Translations under genes and position numbers: made by a program
Assembly (NCBI RefSeq): GCF_002140175.1
Contig: NZ_NGMO01000001.1
Location: 431,101 to 474,239, forward strand
Length of the DNA stretch: 43,139 nt
Reading direction: 5' to 3'
DNA from: Candidatus Enterococcus wittei
GTDB taxonomy: Bacteria > Bacillota > Bacilli > Lactobacillales > Enterococcaceae
The notes under the pieces: generated by a model
The model's input: only the letters and a program-made list of their open reading frames with translations
The model's database searches: none
What the model was told of the DNA's origin: nothing
Shown here: positions 15,147 through 27,235 of the stretch, in pieces
How the letters are laid out: every line of letters begins with the position of its first letter
Numbering within the stretch: the first letter of the stretch is position 1

Positions 15147-17378
15147 TTACATTCTATCGTGTGATGTACGCATCAACACGTCTAATTGTTGTTCTCTTGT
15201 CAAATCACGGAATTTAACCGCATATCCAGAAACACGAATGGTCAAGTTGGGATATTTCATTGGATTTTCCATTGCATCACGTAACAAGTCATTACTGAAG
15301 ACGTTGACGTTCAAATGGTAAGCCCCTTTAGAGAAGTAGCCATCCAATACATTACGTAAATTGTTGATTCTTGTTTCTTCATCTTTACCAAGCCCAGAAG
15401 GATTGATTGTTTGAGTATTTGAAATACCATCACGAGCATGTGCATAATTGAATTTCGCTGTTGAATTCAGACTTGCAAGTAACCCATTTTGTTCTGCGTT
15501 GTAACTTGGGTTCGCACCTGGTGCTAATGGTTTTCCAGCTTCACGTCCATCAGGTGTATTCCCTGTGTTTTTACCATAAACAACGTTTGACGTAATCGTC
15601 AATAATGAAGTTGTTGGTGTTGAATTGCGGTATGTTTTATGGCGTTTGATTTGTCCCATAAAGTATTCCAATACCCATTCTGCGATCTCATCTGCACGAT
15701 CATCATCATTACCATATTTAGGGAAATCACCTGTTACTTCAAAATCAACAGTGATTCCTTTTTCATTACGGATTGGTTTTACTTGAGCATATTTGATAGC
15801 TGACAGGCTATCTGCCGCATGTGAGATCCCTGCGATCCCTGTAGCAAAAGTACGTTTCAAATCTGTATCCATAACTGCCAGTTGAGCTGCTTCATATGAA
15901 TATTTATCATGCATGTAATGAATGATATTCAATGTATTCACGTAAAGTTCAGCTAACCAGTCCATCATGTTCATGAAGTTGTGTTTCACTTCTTCAAAAT
16001 CTAATGTATCACTAGTGATTGGACGATATTCAGGACCTACTTGAGCGCCTGTCATTTCATCAACACCACCATTGATTGCATATAGTAGTGCTTTCGCTAA
16101 GTTCGCACGAGCCCCAAAGAATTGCATATCTTTTCCGACAACTGTTCCAGATACACAACAAGCGATCGCACAATCATCTGATCCCCATTGTTCACGAAGC
16201 AGATTGTCATTTTCAAATTGGATCGATGAACTTTCGATCGCAATTTTACTTGCATATGTTCTGAACCCTTCTGGTAAGTTTTCTGAATATAGAACAGTCA
16301 AGTTAGGTTCTGGTGAAGGACCCATATTTGTCAATGTATGCAATAAACGGAAATCATTCTTAGTTACTAATGAACGTCCATCTAAGCCCATTCCTGCAAT
16401 AGAAAGTGTCGCCCAGATCGGGAATCCAGAGAACAATTGATTGTATTCAGGTGTACGTGCAAATTTCACCATACGTAGCTTCATCACTAAATGATCGATC
16501 AATTCTTGTGCTTCTTTTTCAGTGATTACGCCATTGTCTAAATCACGTTGGATGTAGATGTCTAAGAATGCTGAAATACGTCCAATTGACATTGCCGCAC
16601 CATTTTGTGATTTAATCGCTGCTAGATAACCAAAGTATAGCCATTGTACCGCTTCTTGCGCATTCGCTGCTGGTTTCGAAATATCGTAGCCATATTTTGC
16701 TGCCATTTCTTTCATTTGTGCTAATGCACGATATTGTTCTGAAATTTCTTCACGAAGACGGATCACTTCTTCACTCATTGTGTGGTAACCAGTCATATCA
16801 TGATCTTTTTTCTTTTGTGCCATCAAGTAGTCGATTCCATACAATGCGATACGACGATAGTCACCAATGATACGTCCACGACCATAAGCATCAGGAAGTC
16901 CTGTGATGATTTTGTTTTTACGAGCTGCACGCATTTCAGCTGTATAGGCATCAAATACTCCTTGATTATGTGTTTTGCGCCAGTCTGTGAAAATATGAGT
17001 TAATTCTTCATTTGGTGTATATCCATTACTTGTTAATGCATTGTTTGCCATATTGATTCCACCAAACGGCATAAATGCTTGTTTCAAAGGCGTTTCTGTT
17101 TGAAGTCCTACGATTTTTTCTAAATCTTTATCTAAATAACCTGCATCATGAGAAGTAATCGTTGAGACAATTTCTGTATCCATATCGTAAACACCATTAC
17201 GATCGAATTGAATATCATTTAATTTTTGTAGTTTTTCCCACAAATTTTCAGTTGCTTCTGTTGGCTTTTCCAAAAAGCTGTCATCGCCACGATATTCTCG
17301 GTAGTTATTTTGGATGAAATCACGTGTATCCACGCCTTCTTTCCATTTTGTTCCTTTAAATCCATTCCATTGTTCCAT
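15147..17378 (-). CDS. pflB: Formate C-acetyltransferase (pyruvate formate-lyase)
   Basis: A 743-residue glycyl-radical enzyme that converts pyruvate and CoA to acetyl-CoA and formate under anoxic conditions. The catalytic pair is C407-C408 in [12 protein letters not shown], and the radical glycine is G718 in RVSGYAVKF, 25 residues from the end, as expected for the family. The start at 17378 has GGGAGGT seven bases upstream; the longer frame to 17453 runs through the promoter and is rejected. The promoter is TTGCAT-16-TATACT just upstream. The annotated upstream region is disturbed by an assembly duplication. Its activase, pflA, follows downstream. Confidence 0.97.
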   Translation of the reverse strand: MEQWNGFKGTKWKEGVDTRDFIQNNYREYRGDDSFLEKPTEATENLWEKLQKLNDIQFDRNGVYDMDTEIVSTITSHDAGYLDKDLEKIVGLQTETPLKQAFMPFGGINMANNALTSNGYTPNEELTHIFTDWRKTHNQGVFDAYTAEMRAARKNKIITGLPDAYGRGRIIGDYRRIALYGIDYLMAQKKKDHDMTGYHTMSEEVIRLREEISEQYRALAQMKEMAAKYGYDISKPAANAQEAVQWLYFGYLAAIKSQNGAAMSIGRISAFLDIYIQRDLDNGVITEKEAQELIDHLVMKLRMVKFARTPEYNQLFSGFPIWATLSIAGMGLDGRSLVTKNDFRLLHTLTNMGPSPEPNLTVLYSENLPEGFRTYASKIAIESSSIQFENDNLLREQWGSDDCAIACCVSGTVVGKDMQFFGARANLAKALLYAINGGVDEMTGAQVGPEYRPITSDTLDFEEVKHNFMNMMDWLAELYVNTLNIIHYMHDKYSYEAAQLAVMDTDLKRTFATGIAGISHAADSLSAIKYAQVKPIRNEKGITVDFEVTGDFPKYGNDDDRADEIAEWVLEYFMGQIKRHKTYRNSTPTTSLLTITSNVVYGKNTGNTPDGREAGKPLAPGANPSYNAEQNGLLASLNSTAKFNYAHARDGISNTQTINPSGLGKDEETRINNLRNVLDGYFSKGAYHLNVNVFSNDLLRDAMENPMKYPNLTIRVSGYAVKFRDLTREQQLDVLMRTSHDRM

Positions 17379-17425
17379 TGTATGGACCTCCCGTTTCTGT
17401 TTTATGTAACAGTTTTTATGTGATA

Positions 17426-17453
17426 AGTATAACACACGCCCCTCGTAATGCAA
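17426..17453 (-). promoter_or_regulatory. Promoter of pflB
   Basis: On the minus strand TTGCAT (17448-17453), 16 bases and TATACT (17426-17431), about 48 bp before the start codon. An imperfect inverted repeat, TGTGATA…TAACACA (17419-17436), overlaps the -10; its TGTG/CACA ends recall redox-responsive Rex sites, but the spacing is two bases too long for the consensus. Confidence 0.55.
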
Positions 17454-17637
17454 GGGTTTTCTTGTTTTTATTTTAACAATTTAGACTAACTTAAAATAAT
17501 GTTTGTTATCAAACCTTATTTATCAACGTTTATCTATTGTGAATACTTTATTTTTTTCGATTGTTCAACTTTTAATTTTATCTTAACAGATAAAAAATAG
17601 GAGAGATCTGTAATAATACAGATCTCTCCTGAAACAA
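17427..17637. repeat. 211-bp direct repeat, copy 1 (assembly duplication)
   Basis: Identical base for base to 17660-17870. It includes the pflB promoter and a copy of the parC terminator hairpin (17599-17630). The two copies are separated by sequencing-adapter sequence, so one is artefactual; see 17638-17659. Confidence 0.95.
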
Positions 17638-17659
17638 TCTAGATGTGTATAAGAGACAG
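17638..17659. other. Tn5 mosaic-end (Nextera adapter) sequence in the assembly
   Basis: Positions 17641-17659 read AGATGTGTATAAGAGACAG, the exact 19-base hyperactive Tn5 mosaic end used in Nextera library preparation, preceded by TCT, which matches the end of its reverse complement. It sits precisely between two identical 211-bp copies. This is a library/assembly chimera, not biology. Confidence 0.95.
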
Positions 17660-17870
17660 GTATAACACACGCCCCTCGTAATGCAAGGGTTTTCTTGTTT
17701 TTATTTTAACAATTTAGACTAACTTAAAATAATGTTTGTTATCAAACCTTATTTATCAACGTTTATCTATTGTGAATACTTTATTTTTTTCGATTGTTCA
17801 ACTTTTAATTTTATCTTAACAGATAAAAAATAGGAGAGATCTGTAATAATACAGATCTCTCCTGAAACAA
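17660..17870. repeat. 211-bp direct repeat, copy 2 (assembly duplication)
   Basis: Second identical copy, offset by 233 bp from copy 1. Removing one copy and the 22-bp adapter-derived segment gives a normal ~273-bp pflB-parC intergenic region holding one pflB promoter and one parC terminator. Confidence 0.95.
17824..17863 (-). terminator. Terminator of parC
   Basis: AGGAGAGATCTGT (17832-17844) and ACAGATCTCTCCT (17851-17863) form a perfect 13-bp stem; on the minus strand ATTTTTTATC follows. The same hairpin at 17599-17630 is the artefactual duplicate. Confidence 0.85.
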
Positions 17871-17884
17871 AAATACTATAACAG

Positions 17885-20335
17885 TTATTCGTCTAGTTCC
17901 ATTTGTGGCGATTCAATAACCATTTGGATTTCTCCGCCTTTTTTTTCATCTAATACGAATGAACCGTTCGTTGTACGGTCCCCAATCGGATAGTCAGTTG
18001 GATCGATCGTTAGTTGATCTCCTTTTTGATTCATCAAGGTGATCTCTTTAGTCCGCCCTTCTGACATGTAAATCACTCGATGCGGTTGTTTCTTCAACTC
18101 ACGTAGAACGGCTACACCTCGGTTTGCTCTTGAGGTTTGACTGATTTCTTGAGCTAACATCCGTTTTACTGCACCACGTTGGGTAACGATTACAATAGGT
18201 GTATCTCCTTCAGCAAGAACTAACAGACCATTGACGATCGTATCTTTTTCTTTTAAATTCATTGATTTAACGCCTGCAGCCTTTGAACCGACTACCGGAA
18301 CATCAGTCAACGGGAAGCGCAGGCCCATTCCTTGATTCGAAACTAGAAAAACATCTAAGTCCGGTTGTTCTTTTTCAAGATAAACCGCTACTAGTTCATC
18401 CTCTGCTTTTTTTAGTTTCATCCCACTCAATGGACGACTCTTGTAAGTACGCCAAGGTTCAAATTCAGTCATTCTCGTTTGTTTGATCAAACCGTTTTTA
18501 CTCATGAATACGAAGGTCTTTTCTGGATCTATTTTTTGATAAGGAAAGACTGCTAAAATCGATTCATCTACTGAAAGGTTCAAGATCGTCTGTGAAATAT
18601 GCTCACCCGCATCTTTCCATTTCAGATCCGGCAACTCATGAATCGGACGATAGATGACATTGGCCTTATTCGTAATCAATAACAAATGATCCAACGTATT
18701 CAATTCACCTGAGTAAAGAAGATAATCACCTTCTCGCATGCCGATTTCTTCCGGCTTAGAAGCACTATATGAGCGTAAGCTCGTTCGCTTCACATAGCCT
18801 TCTCTGGTCACACTGACGATGACGTCCTCTTGCGCTACAAGCACTTGAGTATCGATTTTTATTTCTTCGATTTCGTCTTCGATCTTCGTCAATCGAGAAG
18901 AGGCATATTTTTTCTTCACTTCACGCAATTCTTTTTTCATCACAGAAAAAAGTTCTTTGTCATTTGAAAGAATCTTGTTCAATTCAGTAATTTGCGCAAT
19001 TAGTTCATCGGATTCTCGTCTTAGTTCGGTAATATCCGTATTCGTTAAACGATATAATTGCAGCGTAACGATTGCTTCTGCTTGTTCTTCTGTAAATTGG
19101 AACATCGCCACCAAATTAAGTTTCGCATCTTTCTTATCTTTACTTTCACGAATCACAGCAATCACTTCATCTAAAATAGATAAAGCTTTGATCAAGCCTT
19201 CAACGATGTGTTGTCTTTTCTGTGCTTTGGCCAAATCAAATTGGCTACGTTTCGTGATGACTTGTTTTCGATGTTCAATGTAACTGCTCAAGATATCTTT
19301 TAAACCGACTTGATGCGGTGTCATATGATCGATTGCTACCATATTGAAATTATAATTGATTTGTAATTCCGTATTTTTATATAAGTAATTTAAAATCCCT
19401 TGCGCATTCGCATCTTTTTTCAACTCAACCACGATCTGTAAACCAGTCCGGTCACTCTCATCTCGTACCTCAGCAATCCCATCCACTTTTTTATTCAAAC
19501 GGATTTCATCCATTTTTTTGACAAGTGTCGCTTTATTGACTTCATAAGGGATTTCTGTGATAACGATTTGCTGCTTATTGCCTTTGAGCGCTTCAATTGA
19601 TGTTTTTGAGCGCAAAATGACTTTACCTCGGCCTGTTTCATAGGCTTTTTTGATTTCCGCTTTTCCTTGCAAGATCCCACCAGTTGGAAAATCTGGTCCA
19701 GGAATATATTCCATCAACTTATCTAGGCTTGCCTGAGGATGATCAATCATATAGATCGTTCCGTCAATCACTTCCGCTAGATTATGTGTTGGGATCTCTG
19801 TTGCATAACCTGCAGAAATTCCTGTCGAACCATTGACTAATAAATTCGGATAGCGTGCAGGTAACACAGTTGGTTCTTTTTCAGTATCATCGAAATTCCA
19901 GACTAGATCAACAGTATCTTTTTCAATGTCTGCTAACATTTCACCACTTAATTTTGATAAACGAGCTTCCGTATAACGCATCGCAGCTGGAGGATCTCCA
20001 TCCATACTCCCGTTATTTCCATGCATCTCGATAAGTACTTCTCGCAATTTCCAATCTTGACTCATACGGACCATCGCTTCATAAATACTGCTGTCACCAT
20101 GGGGATGATAATTCCCCATGATATTTCCGACTGATTTTGCAGATTTGCGGAAACCTTTGTCGAATGTGTTTCCATCTTTATTCATGGCATATAAAATCCG
20201 TCGTTGAACAGGCTTTAAGCCATCACGTATATCAGGCAACGCTCTTTCTTGAATAATATATTTTGAATAACGTCCGAAGCGGTCACCCATTACTTCTTCT
20301 AATGTTAACTCTTGTACTTCTTGCCGTTCTTCCAT
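17885..20335 (-). CDS. parC: DNA topoisomerase IV subunit A
   Basis: An 816-residue breakage-reunion subunit that decatenates daughter chromosomes together with ParE. The catalytic tyrosine is Y121 (AAMRYTEARL). The quinolone-resistance-determining region reads HPHGDSSIYEAM, with S82 and E86 at the positions equivalent to S. aureus GrlA S80 and E84, both wild type. The C-terminal ~330 residues form the beta-pinwheel DNA-wrapping domain. The start has GGAGG seven bases upstream. It follows parE by 11 bp (operon), and a strong terminator follows. Confidence 0.97.
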   Translation of the reverse strand: MEERQEVQELTLEEVMGDRFGRYSKYIIQERALPDIRDGLKPVQRRILYAMNKDGNTFDKGFRKSAKSVGNIMGNYHPHGDSSIYEAMVRMSQDWKLREVLIEMHGNNGSMDGDPPAAMRYTEARLSKLSGEMLADIEKDTVDLVWNFDDTEKEPTVLPARYPNLLVNGSTGISAGYATEIPTHNLAEVIDGTIYMIDHPQASLDKLMEYIPGPDFPTGGILQGKAEIKKAYETGRGKVILRSKTSIEALKGNKQQIVITEIPYEVNKATLVKKMDEIRLNKKVDGIAEVRDESDRTGLQIVVELKKDANAQGILNYLYKNTELQINYNFNMVAIDHMTPHQVGLKDILSSYIEHRKQVITKRSQFDLAKAQKRQHIVEGLIKALSILDEVIAVIRESKDKKDAKLNLVAMFQFTEEQAEAIVTLQLYRLTNTDITELRRESDELIAQITELNKILSNDKELFSVMKKELREVKKKYASSRLTKIEDEIEEIKIDTQVLVAQEDVIVSVTREGYVKRTSLRSYSASKPEEIGMREGDYLLYSGELNTLDHLLLITNKANVIYRPIHELPDLKWKDAGEHISQTILNLSVDESILAVFPYQKIDPEKTFVFMSKNGLIKQTRMTEFEPWRTYKSRPLSGMKLKKAEDELVAVYLEKEQPDLDVFLVSNQGMGLRFPLTDVPVVGSKAAGVKSMNLKEKDTIVNGLLVLAEGDTPIVIVTQRGAVKRMLAQEISQTSRANRGVAVLRELKKQPHRVIYMSEGRTKEITLMNQKGDQLTIDPTDYPIGDRTTNGSFVLDEKKGGEIQMVIESPQMELDE

Positions 20336-20346
20336 GAGGTGACCTC

Positions 20347-22422
<2,076 letters not shown>

Positions 22423-22461
22423 CTAAAGCCACACCACGCTAATCATACTAGAAAAGTTCAC

Positions 22462-22507
22462 GAAAAAAAAGAGGTTAGGCAAGAATAAAACAAATTACCT
22501 CCTAACC
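22462..22507 (-). terminator. Terminator of the CoA-binding protein gene
   Basis: GGTTAGG (22473-22479) and CCTAACC (22501-22507) with extended pairing, followed on the minus strand by TCTTTTTTTT. Confidence 0.7.
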
Positions 22508-22585
22508 ACATTTTTCACAGTTGCTTTTCTTTCAAATGATTGGATTTTCATTTCAACTAAAAAATAAGAGTTCTCTGTTCTTACA

Positions 22586-23017
22586 TTACTCAGCTTCTGC
22601 CATTTTGGCTAATTCGATTTTGACACAGCGATCCATGACAATATCCTCGCGTCCAGCAGCACGAAGCTGTTGGGCCGCCTCATCATTTTGGATGCCTAAT
22701 TGCGCCCAAAATACTTTGGCATCTGTCTCCAAGAAGTCAGCCACTACTTCTGGCAAAAATTCACTACGACGGAAAATATCCACGATATCGATTGGACCAT
22801 CAATATCTGTCAATTTAGCTACTACTTTTTCACCAAGTATTTCTTCCCCGACTAATAGTGGATTTACTGGAATGATTTGATACCCGTTTTCTTGTAGCAG
22901 TTGGGCGATCTGGTAGCTTGTCCGATCTGTTTTATTGCTTAAACCGACAACAGCGATTCTGTTTGCTTCTTTTAAATACTGAAAAATTTTTTCCTGTGAC
23001 GGATTTTTAAAAGTCAT
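22586..23017 (-). CDS. CoA-binding domain protein (YccU-like)
   Basis: A 143-residue single-domain Rossmann protein of the CoA_binding_2 family. The nucleotide-binding IAVVGLSNKTDRTSY (residues ~21-35) is followed by the typical PVNP, the DIVDIFRRSE segment and VFWAQLGIQNDEAAQ. The equivalent domain of succinyl-CoA synthetase binds CoA, but the biological role of the stand-alone family is not established. It is divergent from plsY, with ~100 bp between them, and monocistronic. Confidence 0.88.
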   Translation of the reverse strand: MTFKNPSQEKIFQYLKEANRIAVVGLSNKTDRTSYQIAQLLQENGYQIIPVNPLLVGEEILGEKVVAKLTDIDGPIDIVDIFRRSEFLPEVVADFLETDAKVFWAQLGIQNDEAAQQLRAAGREDIVMDRCVKIELAKMAEAE

Positions 23018-23054
23018 AATTACAACTCCTCTCTGATACTTGCAAGTTTTTCGA

Positions 23055-23083
23055 TTGTTCTGCTCCTCTATTCATGCTAAAAT
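23055..23083 (+). promoter_or_regulatory. Promoter of plsY
   Basis: TTGTTC (23055-23060), a 17-base spacer and TAAAAT (23078-23083), followed by GAAAGAGG before the ATG at 23118. Confidence 0.6.
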
Positions 23084-23117
23084 AAACAATAGTTTTCAAC
23101 TTGAAAGAGGTTAAAAA

Positions 23118-23756
23118 ATGAAAGTAATCTTATTGTTTATTGTAGCATATCTTTTAGGTTCCATTCCATCCGGAGTTTGGATTGGTAAGCTATTCTTTAA
23201 AAAAGATATCCGAGAATATGGAAGCGGTAATACCGGAACTACAAACACTTTCCGAGTATTGGGTAAAACAGCGGGAACGATCGTCTTGTTCATGGATATT
23301 CTTAAAGGAACATTAGCCACTTGCCTTCCTATTATTTTCCATATCACGACTGTCAATCCTCTTTGGTTTGGTGTTGGTGCCATCATCGGACATACCTTCC
23401 CGATTTTTGCAAAATTCAAAGGAGGAAAAGCTGTCGCTACTAGTGCCGGTATGCTTTTAGGATTCAATCCTTTATTCTTTATTTATTCTTGCCTTATTTT
23501 TATTATCAGTTTATTTTTCACAAGTATGGTAAGCTTGTCTAGTATGATCAGCGCGGTCTTGATTACTTTATCAACCGTCATTTTATCGTATGTTGCTCCT
23601 GCTATCCTGCCAAAACCTAATTGGTTATTAACCATTATTGCATTTGGTGTTTCCGCCTTTATTTTTTATCGGCATAAAGACAATATCCAACGAATCAAAA
23701 ATAAAACGGAAAGTCGTGTTCCTTTTGGTTTAAATAGTAGTAAAAAGAAAAAATAA
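23118..23756 (+). CDS. plsY: Glycerol-3-phosphate acyltransferase PlsY
   Basis: A 212-residue membrane enzyme that acylates glycerol-3-phosphate at sn-1 using acyl phosphate from PlsX, the first committed step of phospholipid synthesis. The three PlsY motifs are visible: GSIPSG (residues ~12-17), GSGNTGTTN (~36-44) and [21 protein letters not shown] (positions 23388-23450). About five to six membrane helices and a basic C-terminus are present. AAAGAGG precedes the ATG. Being next to parE/parC is a common Firmicutes arrangement. Confidence 0.96.
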   Translation: MKVILLFIVAYLLGSIPSGVWIGKLFFKKDIREYGSGNTGTTNTFRVLGKTAGTIVLFMDILKGTLATCLPIIFHITTVNPLWFGVGAIIGHTFPIFAKFKGGKAVATSAGMLLGFNPLFFIYSCLIFIISLFFTSMVSLSSMISAVLITLSTVILSYVAPAILPKPNWLLTIIAFGVSAFIFYRHKDNIQRIKNKTESRVPFGLNSSKKKK

Positions 23757-24062
23757 GGATAAAAAAGCCCAATAGTTCCATAAATCAAGATTGCACCCGT
23801 ATATCAAGTCTGTGAAGAAAAGGATTTGCGCTTTTGGGGGTACCAACTACTTTGGTAGAGCAGTTATTGTCGATTGTCGAAGTCCTTCTTCAATAATACA
23901 AGAACAATCGCACACTATATGAAGTAAATAACGCCTTCTAAACTTTTGCCAGAAGTTTAGAAGGCATTTTTCATTTCAAGAATGGTGTTTCAACCAACTA
24001 TCGGCTAGATTAAAATAAGACAAGCCTGCTGATTATATGAATCAGTAAGTGAGCTGCACATA
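23757..24062. other. Intergenic region between plsY and the epimerase gene
   Basis: A 306-bp gap between convergent genes. It contains a strong plus-strand terminator at 23933-23971 and a smaller CTGATT/AATCAG hairpin at 24029-24045 that may end the epimerase transcript. The first 170 bp show some pairing (CGATTGT with ACAATCG around 23870-23910) but no reading frame or RNA family that I recognise. Confidence 0.5.
23933..23971 (+). terminator. Intrinsic terminator after plsY
   Basis: GCCTTCTAAACTT (23933-23945) and AAGTTTAGAAGGC (23953-23965) form a perfect 13-bp stem with a 7-base loop, followed by ATTTTTC. Confidence 0.8.
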
Positions 24063-24938
24063 TTACTTAACTGTGATCGAATATTTTGTTTTGAAGATTT
24101 CATAGGCTCCCAATTGGTTGATCCCTGCTTTTTCAATTAGATGACCATTACTATTGACTGTATCGGCAATTCCAAACCATGGTTCGATACAAATAAATGG
24201 CGCTTCTTTTGGATAAGGAGACCAGATACCAACATAAGGAATATCCTTATAACTTAAAGTCACACTGTGGCTTGATTGTTCACTTCGGATCGAATAGGCA
24301 TTCAATCCTTTTGTTTCAAATACTAAAGCATCCTGCTCAAATAAATCTCTCATCAAAGCTAAATTAGTGTTAGTTTGACCTAAAGTTTTTTGTTCCATAT
24401 CAATGAATGGACCATTTAAAGGTAAACGTAATCTTGATTTCCTAGGTGAAAAGGCTAAATAGAAATCTTCAAAAGATAGCCCTTCTTCTAAAGGTACGTT
24501 AAATGCTGGATGGCCACCTATGGAGAAAAACATCTCTTCATCTCCAGTATTCTCGACTTGATAGTGCACCGTAATGCCATCTCCACCAAGTTCATAAGAA
24601 ATTACCAATTCAAAATCAAAGGGATAGTTTTTTTTCGTTTCTGGGGTACTTCGTAACATAAAGCTAGCTAACTCCTGACCATGCTCAATCACTTCAAAAT
24701 CCATATCACGTGCGAAGCCATGTTGCCCCATCGAATACATTTTTCCCTGATACATATATTGATCATTTTTTAGTCTGCCTACAAATGGAAACAACACAGG
24801 GGCATGTCTTCCCCAGTAGTTGGGGTCGCCTTGCCAAATATATTCAAGATCATGCTCTTTGGACTTCAAACTGATCAATTCTGCCCCATGTTCAGCAATT
24901 TCAGCAATCAGCTGATCATTTTGAATAATAACAGTCAT
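24063..24938 (-). CDS. Aldose 1-epimerase family protein (LacX/GalM-like)
   Basis: A 291-residue galactose-mutarotase-fold protein of the LacX-like subgroup, expected to interconvert alpha and beta anomers of an aldose or sugar phosphate. Visible features are HGAELISLKSK (residues ~17-27), WGRHAPVLFPFVGRLKND (~41-58), GFARDMDF, the GGHPAFNVP catalytic His region near 160, and CIEPWFGIAD with the putative catalytic Glu near 260. The ATG at 24938 is chosen because GGAGG lies 7 bases upstream; the ATG at 24944 touches that Shine-Dalgarno. It is monocistronic between plsY and codY, and the sugar is unknown. Confidence 0.88.
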   Translation of the reverse strand: MTVIIQNDQLIAEIAEHGAELISLKSKEHDLEYIWQGDPNYWGRHAPVLFPFVGRLKNDQYMYQGKMYSMGQHGFARDMDFEVIEHGQELASFMLRSTPETKKNYPFDFELVISYELGGDGITVHYQVENTGDEEMFFSIGGHPAFNVPLEEGLSFEDFYLAFSPRKSRLRLPLNGPFIDMEQKTLGQTNTNLALMRDLFEQDALVFETKGLNAYSIRSEQSSHSVTLSYKDIPYVGIWSPYPKEAPFICIEPWFGIADTVNSNGHLIEKAGINQLGAYEIFKTKYSITVK

Positions 24939-25013
24939 CGTCATTCCTCCACCTATACATACTCTCTTCCCGGTAACTAAATAATCCTGAAGGAAAACGA
25001 GTCATTTCTATTT

Positions 25014-25805
25014 CTAATAACTATGCTTCATCAATTCTTCTTTAAAGCGTGCATTCAACACTTTCAAATACGTACCTTTCATCCCTAACGAACGAGATTC
25101 AATGATCCCTGCTGACTCTAATTTACGTAAAGCATTCACGATCACTGAACGTGTGATACCGATCTTATCGGCAATATTTGAGGCCGTCAAACGACCTTCA
25201 TCTCCTTCAAGTGCATCAAAAATTGCTTGGACTGCTTTTAGCTCACTATAAGATAAAGTATTGATCGCCATTTGAACCGCGGTAGTGCTTCTGACATCTG
25301 CTTCGATATCTCGCGATTTTTGATAAAGGATCTGCATTCCTACAACGGTCGCTCCGTATTCAGCTAATACAAGATCTTCATCATTAAAGGCTTGTTCCAT
25401 TCGAGCAAGAATGATCGTTCCTAAACGTTCACCAGCACCAAATATCGGTACAACTGTTGTTAACCCAAATGGATATTTTTCACGGCTTTCAAAAGGAAAA
25501 GCAGTCATTTCGCTAGTAATTGGAATATTTGCTTCGGTTTTTGTTAATTGATCTACTGTATCCGTATAGGCATCTGGAAACTGTTTTTTTACAAACATCG
25601 TTTTTACACGATCATTATTGACATCGTGACGTTCGTTATAGCCGAGTAGCACTCCTTCACTGCCAATGATGTATGCATTACTATCTAAAACAGCTCCTAA
25701 CGTAACAGCCATTTTATCGTAAGGTAAATCCGCTTGCATATCAAATGTATTTTTTTGTTGCAATAACTTGTTTATCTTGCGAGTTTTCGTTAACAAATCC
25801 GTCAT
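25014..25805 (-). CDS. codY: GTP-sensing transcriptional pleiotropic repressor CodY
   Basis: A 263-residue global regulator that, when loaded with branched-chain amino acids and GTP, represses nutrient-acquisition genes. An N-terminal GAF domain (residues ~1-155) is followed by a C-terminal winged helix-turn-helix (ASNIADKIGITRSVIVNALRKLE at about 205-227, given in part as SVIVNALRKLE). GGAGG is six bases before the ATG. It is the last gene of the xerC-hslV-hslU-codY operon, 15 bp after hslU, the order found in B. subtilis. Confidence 0.97.
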   Translation of the reverse strand: MTDLLTKTRKINKLLQQKNTFDMQADLPYDKMAVTLGAVLDSNAYIIGSEGVLLGYNERHDVNNDRVKTMFVKKQFPDAYTDTVDQLTKTEANIPITSEMTAFPFESREKYPFGLTTVVPIFGAGERLGTIILARMEQAFNDEDLVLAEYGATVVGMQILYQKSRDIEADVRSTTAVQMAINTLSYSELKAVQAIFDALEGDEGRLTASNIADKIGITRSVIVNALRKLESAGIIESRSLGMKGTYLKVLNARFKEELMKHSY

Positions 25806-25820
25806 TTTCTTCCTCCAATT

Positions 25821-27224
25821 TTATAATATATATCGGCTTAAGTCTTCATTTGATGCAATCGATTCTAGTTTTTCATTGACATACGCTTCGGTAATCGTAA
25901 TTTCACCCATTTGCATTTCAGGTGCCTCAAACAGCAGATCTTCCAATAATTTTTCTAAAATCGTATGCAATCGTCTCGCACCAATATTATCTGTCTCACG
26001 GTTTACATCGTAAGCGATTTGTGCAACACGTTCAATCGCCTCTTTCGTGAATGTGACAGTGACATTTTCTGTACCGATCAACGCAATGTACTGTTTGATC
26101 AAAGCATTATTTGGTTCCGTTAAAATCTTGACAAAATCTTCTGCAGTCAAATCATCTAATTCCACACGAATCGGGAAGCGACCTTGTAATTCTGGGATCA
26201 AATCACTTGGTTTTGATAAATGAAAGGCTCCTGAAGCAATGAAAAGAATATGATCTGTTTGTAAAGAGCCATATTTGGTATTCACTTGTGATCCCTCAAC
26301 GATTGGTAAAATATCTCTTTGAACACCTTCTCTAGAAACTTCACCCGATTGTTGTGATTTGGACGTGATCTTATCGATTTCATCAATAAAAATGATCCCA
26401 CTTGACTCAGCTAGTTTTATCGCTTCACTATGGATATCCGCATCATTCACTAATTTTGCCGATTCTTCTTTGATCAACAATTCCAATGCTTCTTTGACTG
26501 TCACTGTACGCTCGACTTTTTTCTTTGGTGTCAATGCACCTAGAGTTTCATTCAAATCGATCCCCATTTGTTCAAGCCCATTATTCATCATTGGAGCAGG
26601 TTTCTTTTGATCTTCCACTTCGATCGTGACTTCACGGTTATCTAACAGTCCTTTTTGTAACTGTTCAAGTACCGTTCGGCGATTGACACGAATTTCTTCT
26701 GTGACTTCTTCTTGTGGTTCAGCACTATTATTTTGCTGTGATGCATTGAACATGCTCATCATTTGTTCAAATTGGTTCGTCGATTGCTTTTGTTCTTTTT
26801 TGATACCAGGAACTAAGATTTTCACCAATCGTTTTTCTGCATTCTTTTTCGCTTCAGGTCGGACACGGCTGTATTGAGTTTTCTCAACGATTTGGATCGC
26901 ATTCTCAACTAAGTCACGGACCATTGATTCTACATCACGTCCGACATAGCCAACTTCAGTAAATTTTGTTGCTTCTACTTTGACAAAAGGAGCATTGACG
27001 ATTTTAGCCAAACGTCTAGCAATCTCTGTCTTACCAACACCTGTTGGGCCGATCATCAGCATATTTTTTGGTGTGATGTCTTGTTGCATTTTTTCATCTA
27101 GTTGCAGACGACGATAGCGATTACGTAGCGCAACAGCTACTGATTTTTTAGCAGCTTGTTGACCAATAATGTATTGATCCAGTTCACTGACGATTTGTTT
27201 TGGTGTTTGAGTTAATTCATACAT
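25821..27224 (-). CDS. hslU: ATP-dependent protease ATPase subunit HslU (ClpY)
   Basis: A 467-residue AAA+ unfoldase that feeds substrates to HslV. Walker [10 protein letters not shown] (residues ~62-70), Walker B FIDEIDKI, an inserted Gln/Glu-rich I-domain (~110-240) and the sensor/arginine region [10 protein letters not shown] are visible. The start is taken at the ATG 27224, with AGAGGTG six bases upstream; the GTG at 27233 lies within that ribosome site. The site overlaps the end of hslV, so translation is probably coupled. Confidence 0.96.
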   Translation of the reverse strand: MYELTQTPKQIVSELDQYIIGQQAAKKSVAVALRNRYRRLQLDEKMQQDITPKNMLMIGPTGVGKTEIARRLAKIVNAPFVKVEATKFTEVGYVGRDVESMVRDLVENAIQIVEKTQYSRVRPEAKKNAEKRLVKILVPGIKKEQKQSTNQFEQMMSMFNASQQNNSAEPQEEVTEEIRVNRRTVLEQLQKGLLDNREVTIEVEDQKKPAPMMNNGLEQMGIDLNETLGALTPKKKVERTVTVKEALELLIKEESAKLVNDADIHSEAIKLAESSGIIFIDEIDKITSKSQQSGEVSREGVQRDILPIVEGSQVNTKYGSLQTDHILFIASGAFHLSKPSDLIPELQGRFPIRVELDDLTAEDFVKILTEPNNALIKQYIALIGTENVTVTFTKEAIERVAQIAYDVNRETDNIGARRLHTILEKLLEDLLFEAPEMQMGEITITEAYVNEKLESIASNEDLSRYIL

Positions 27225-27235
27225 ATTATTCACCT

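Noticed and set aside
17379-17453. N-terminal extension of pflB to 17453
   Set aside because: The extension crosses the promoter, while the internal ATG at 17378 has a strong ribosome site and gives the family N-terminus.
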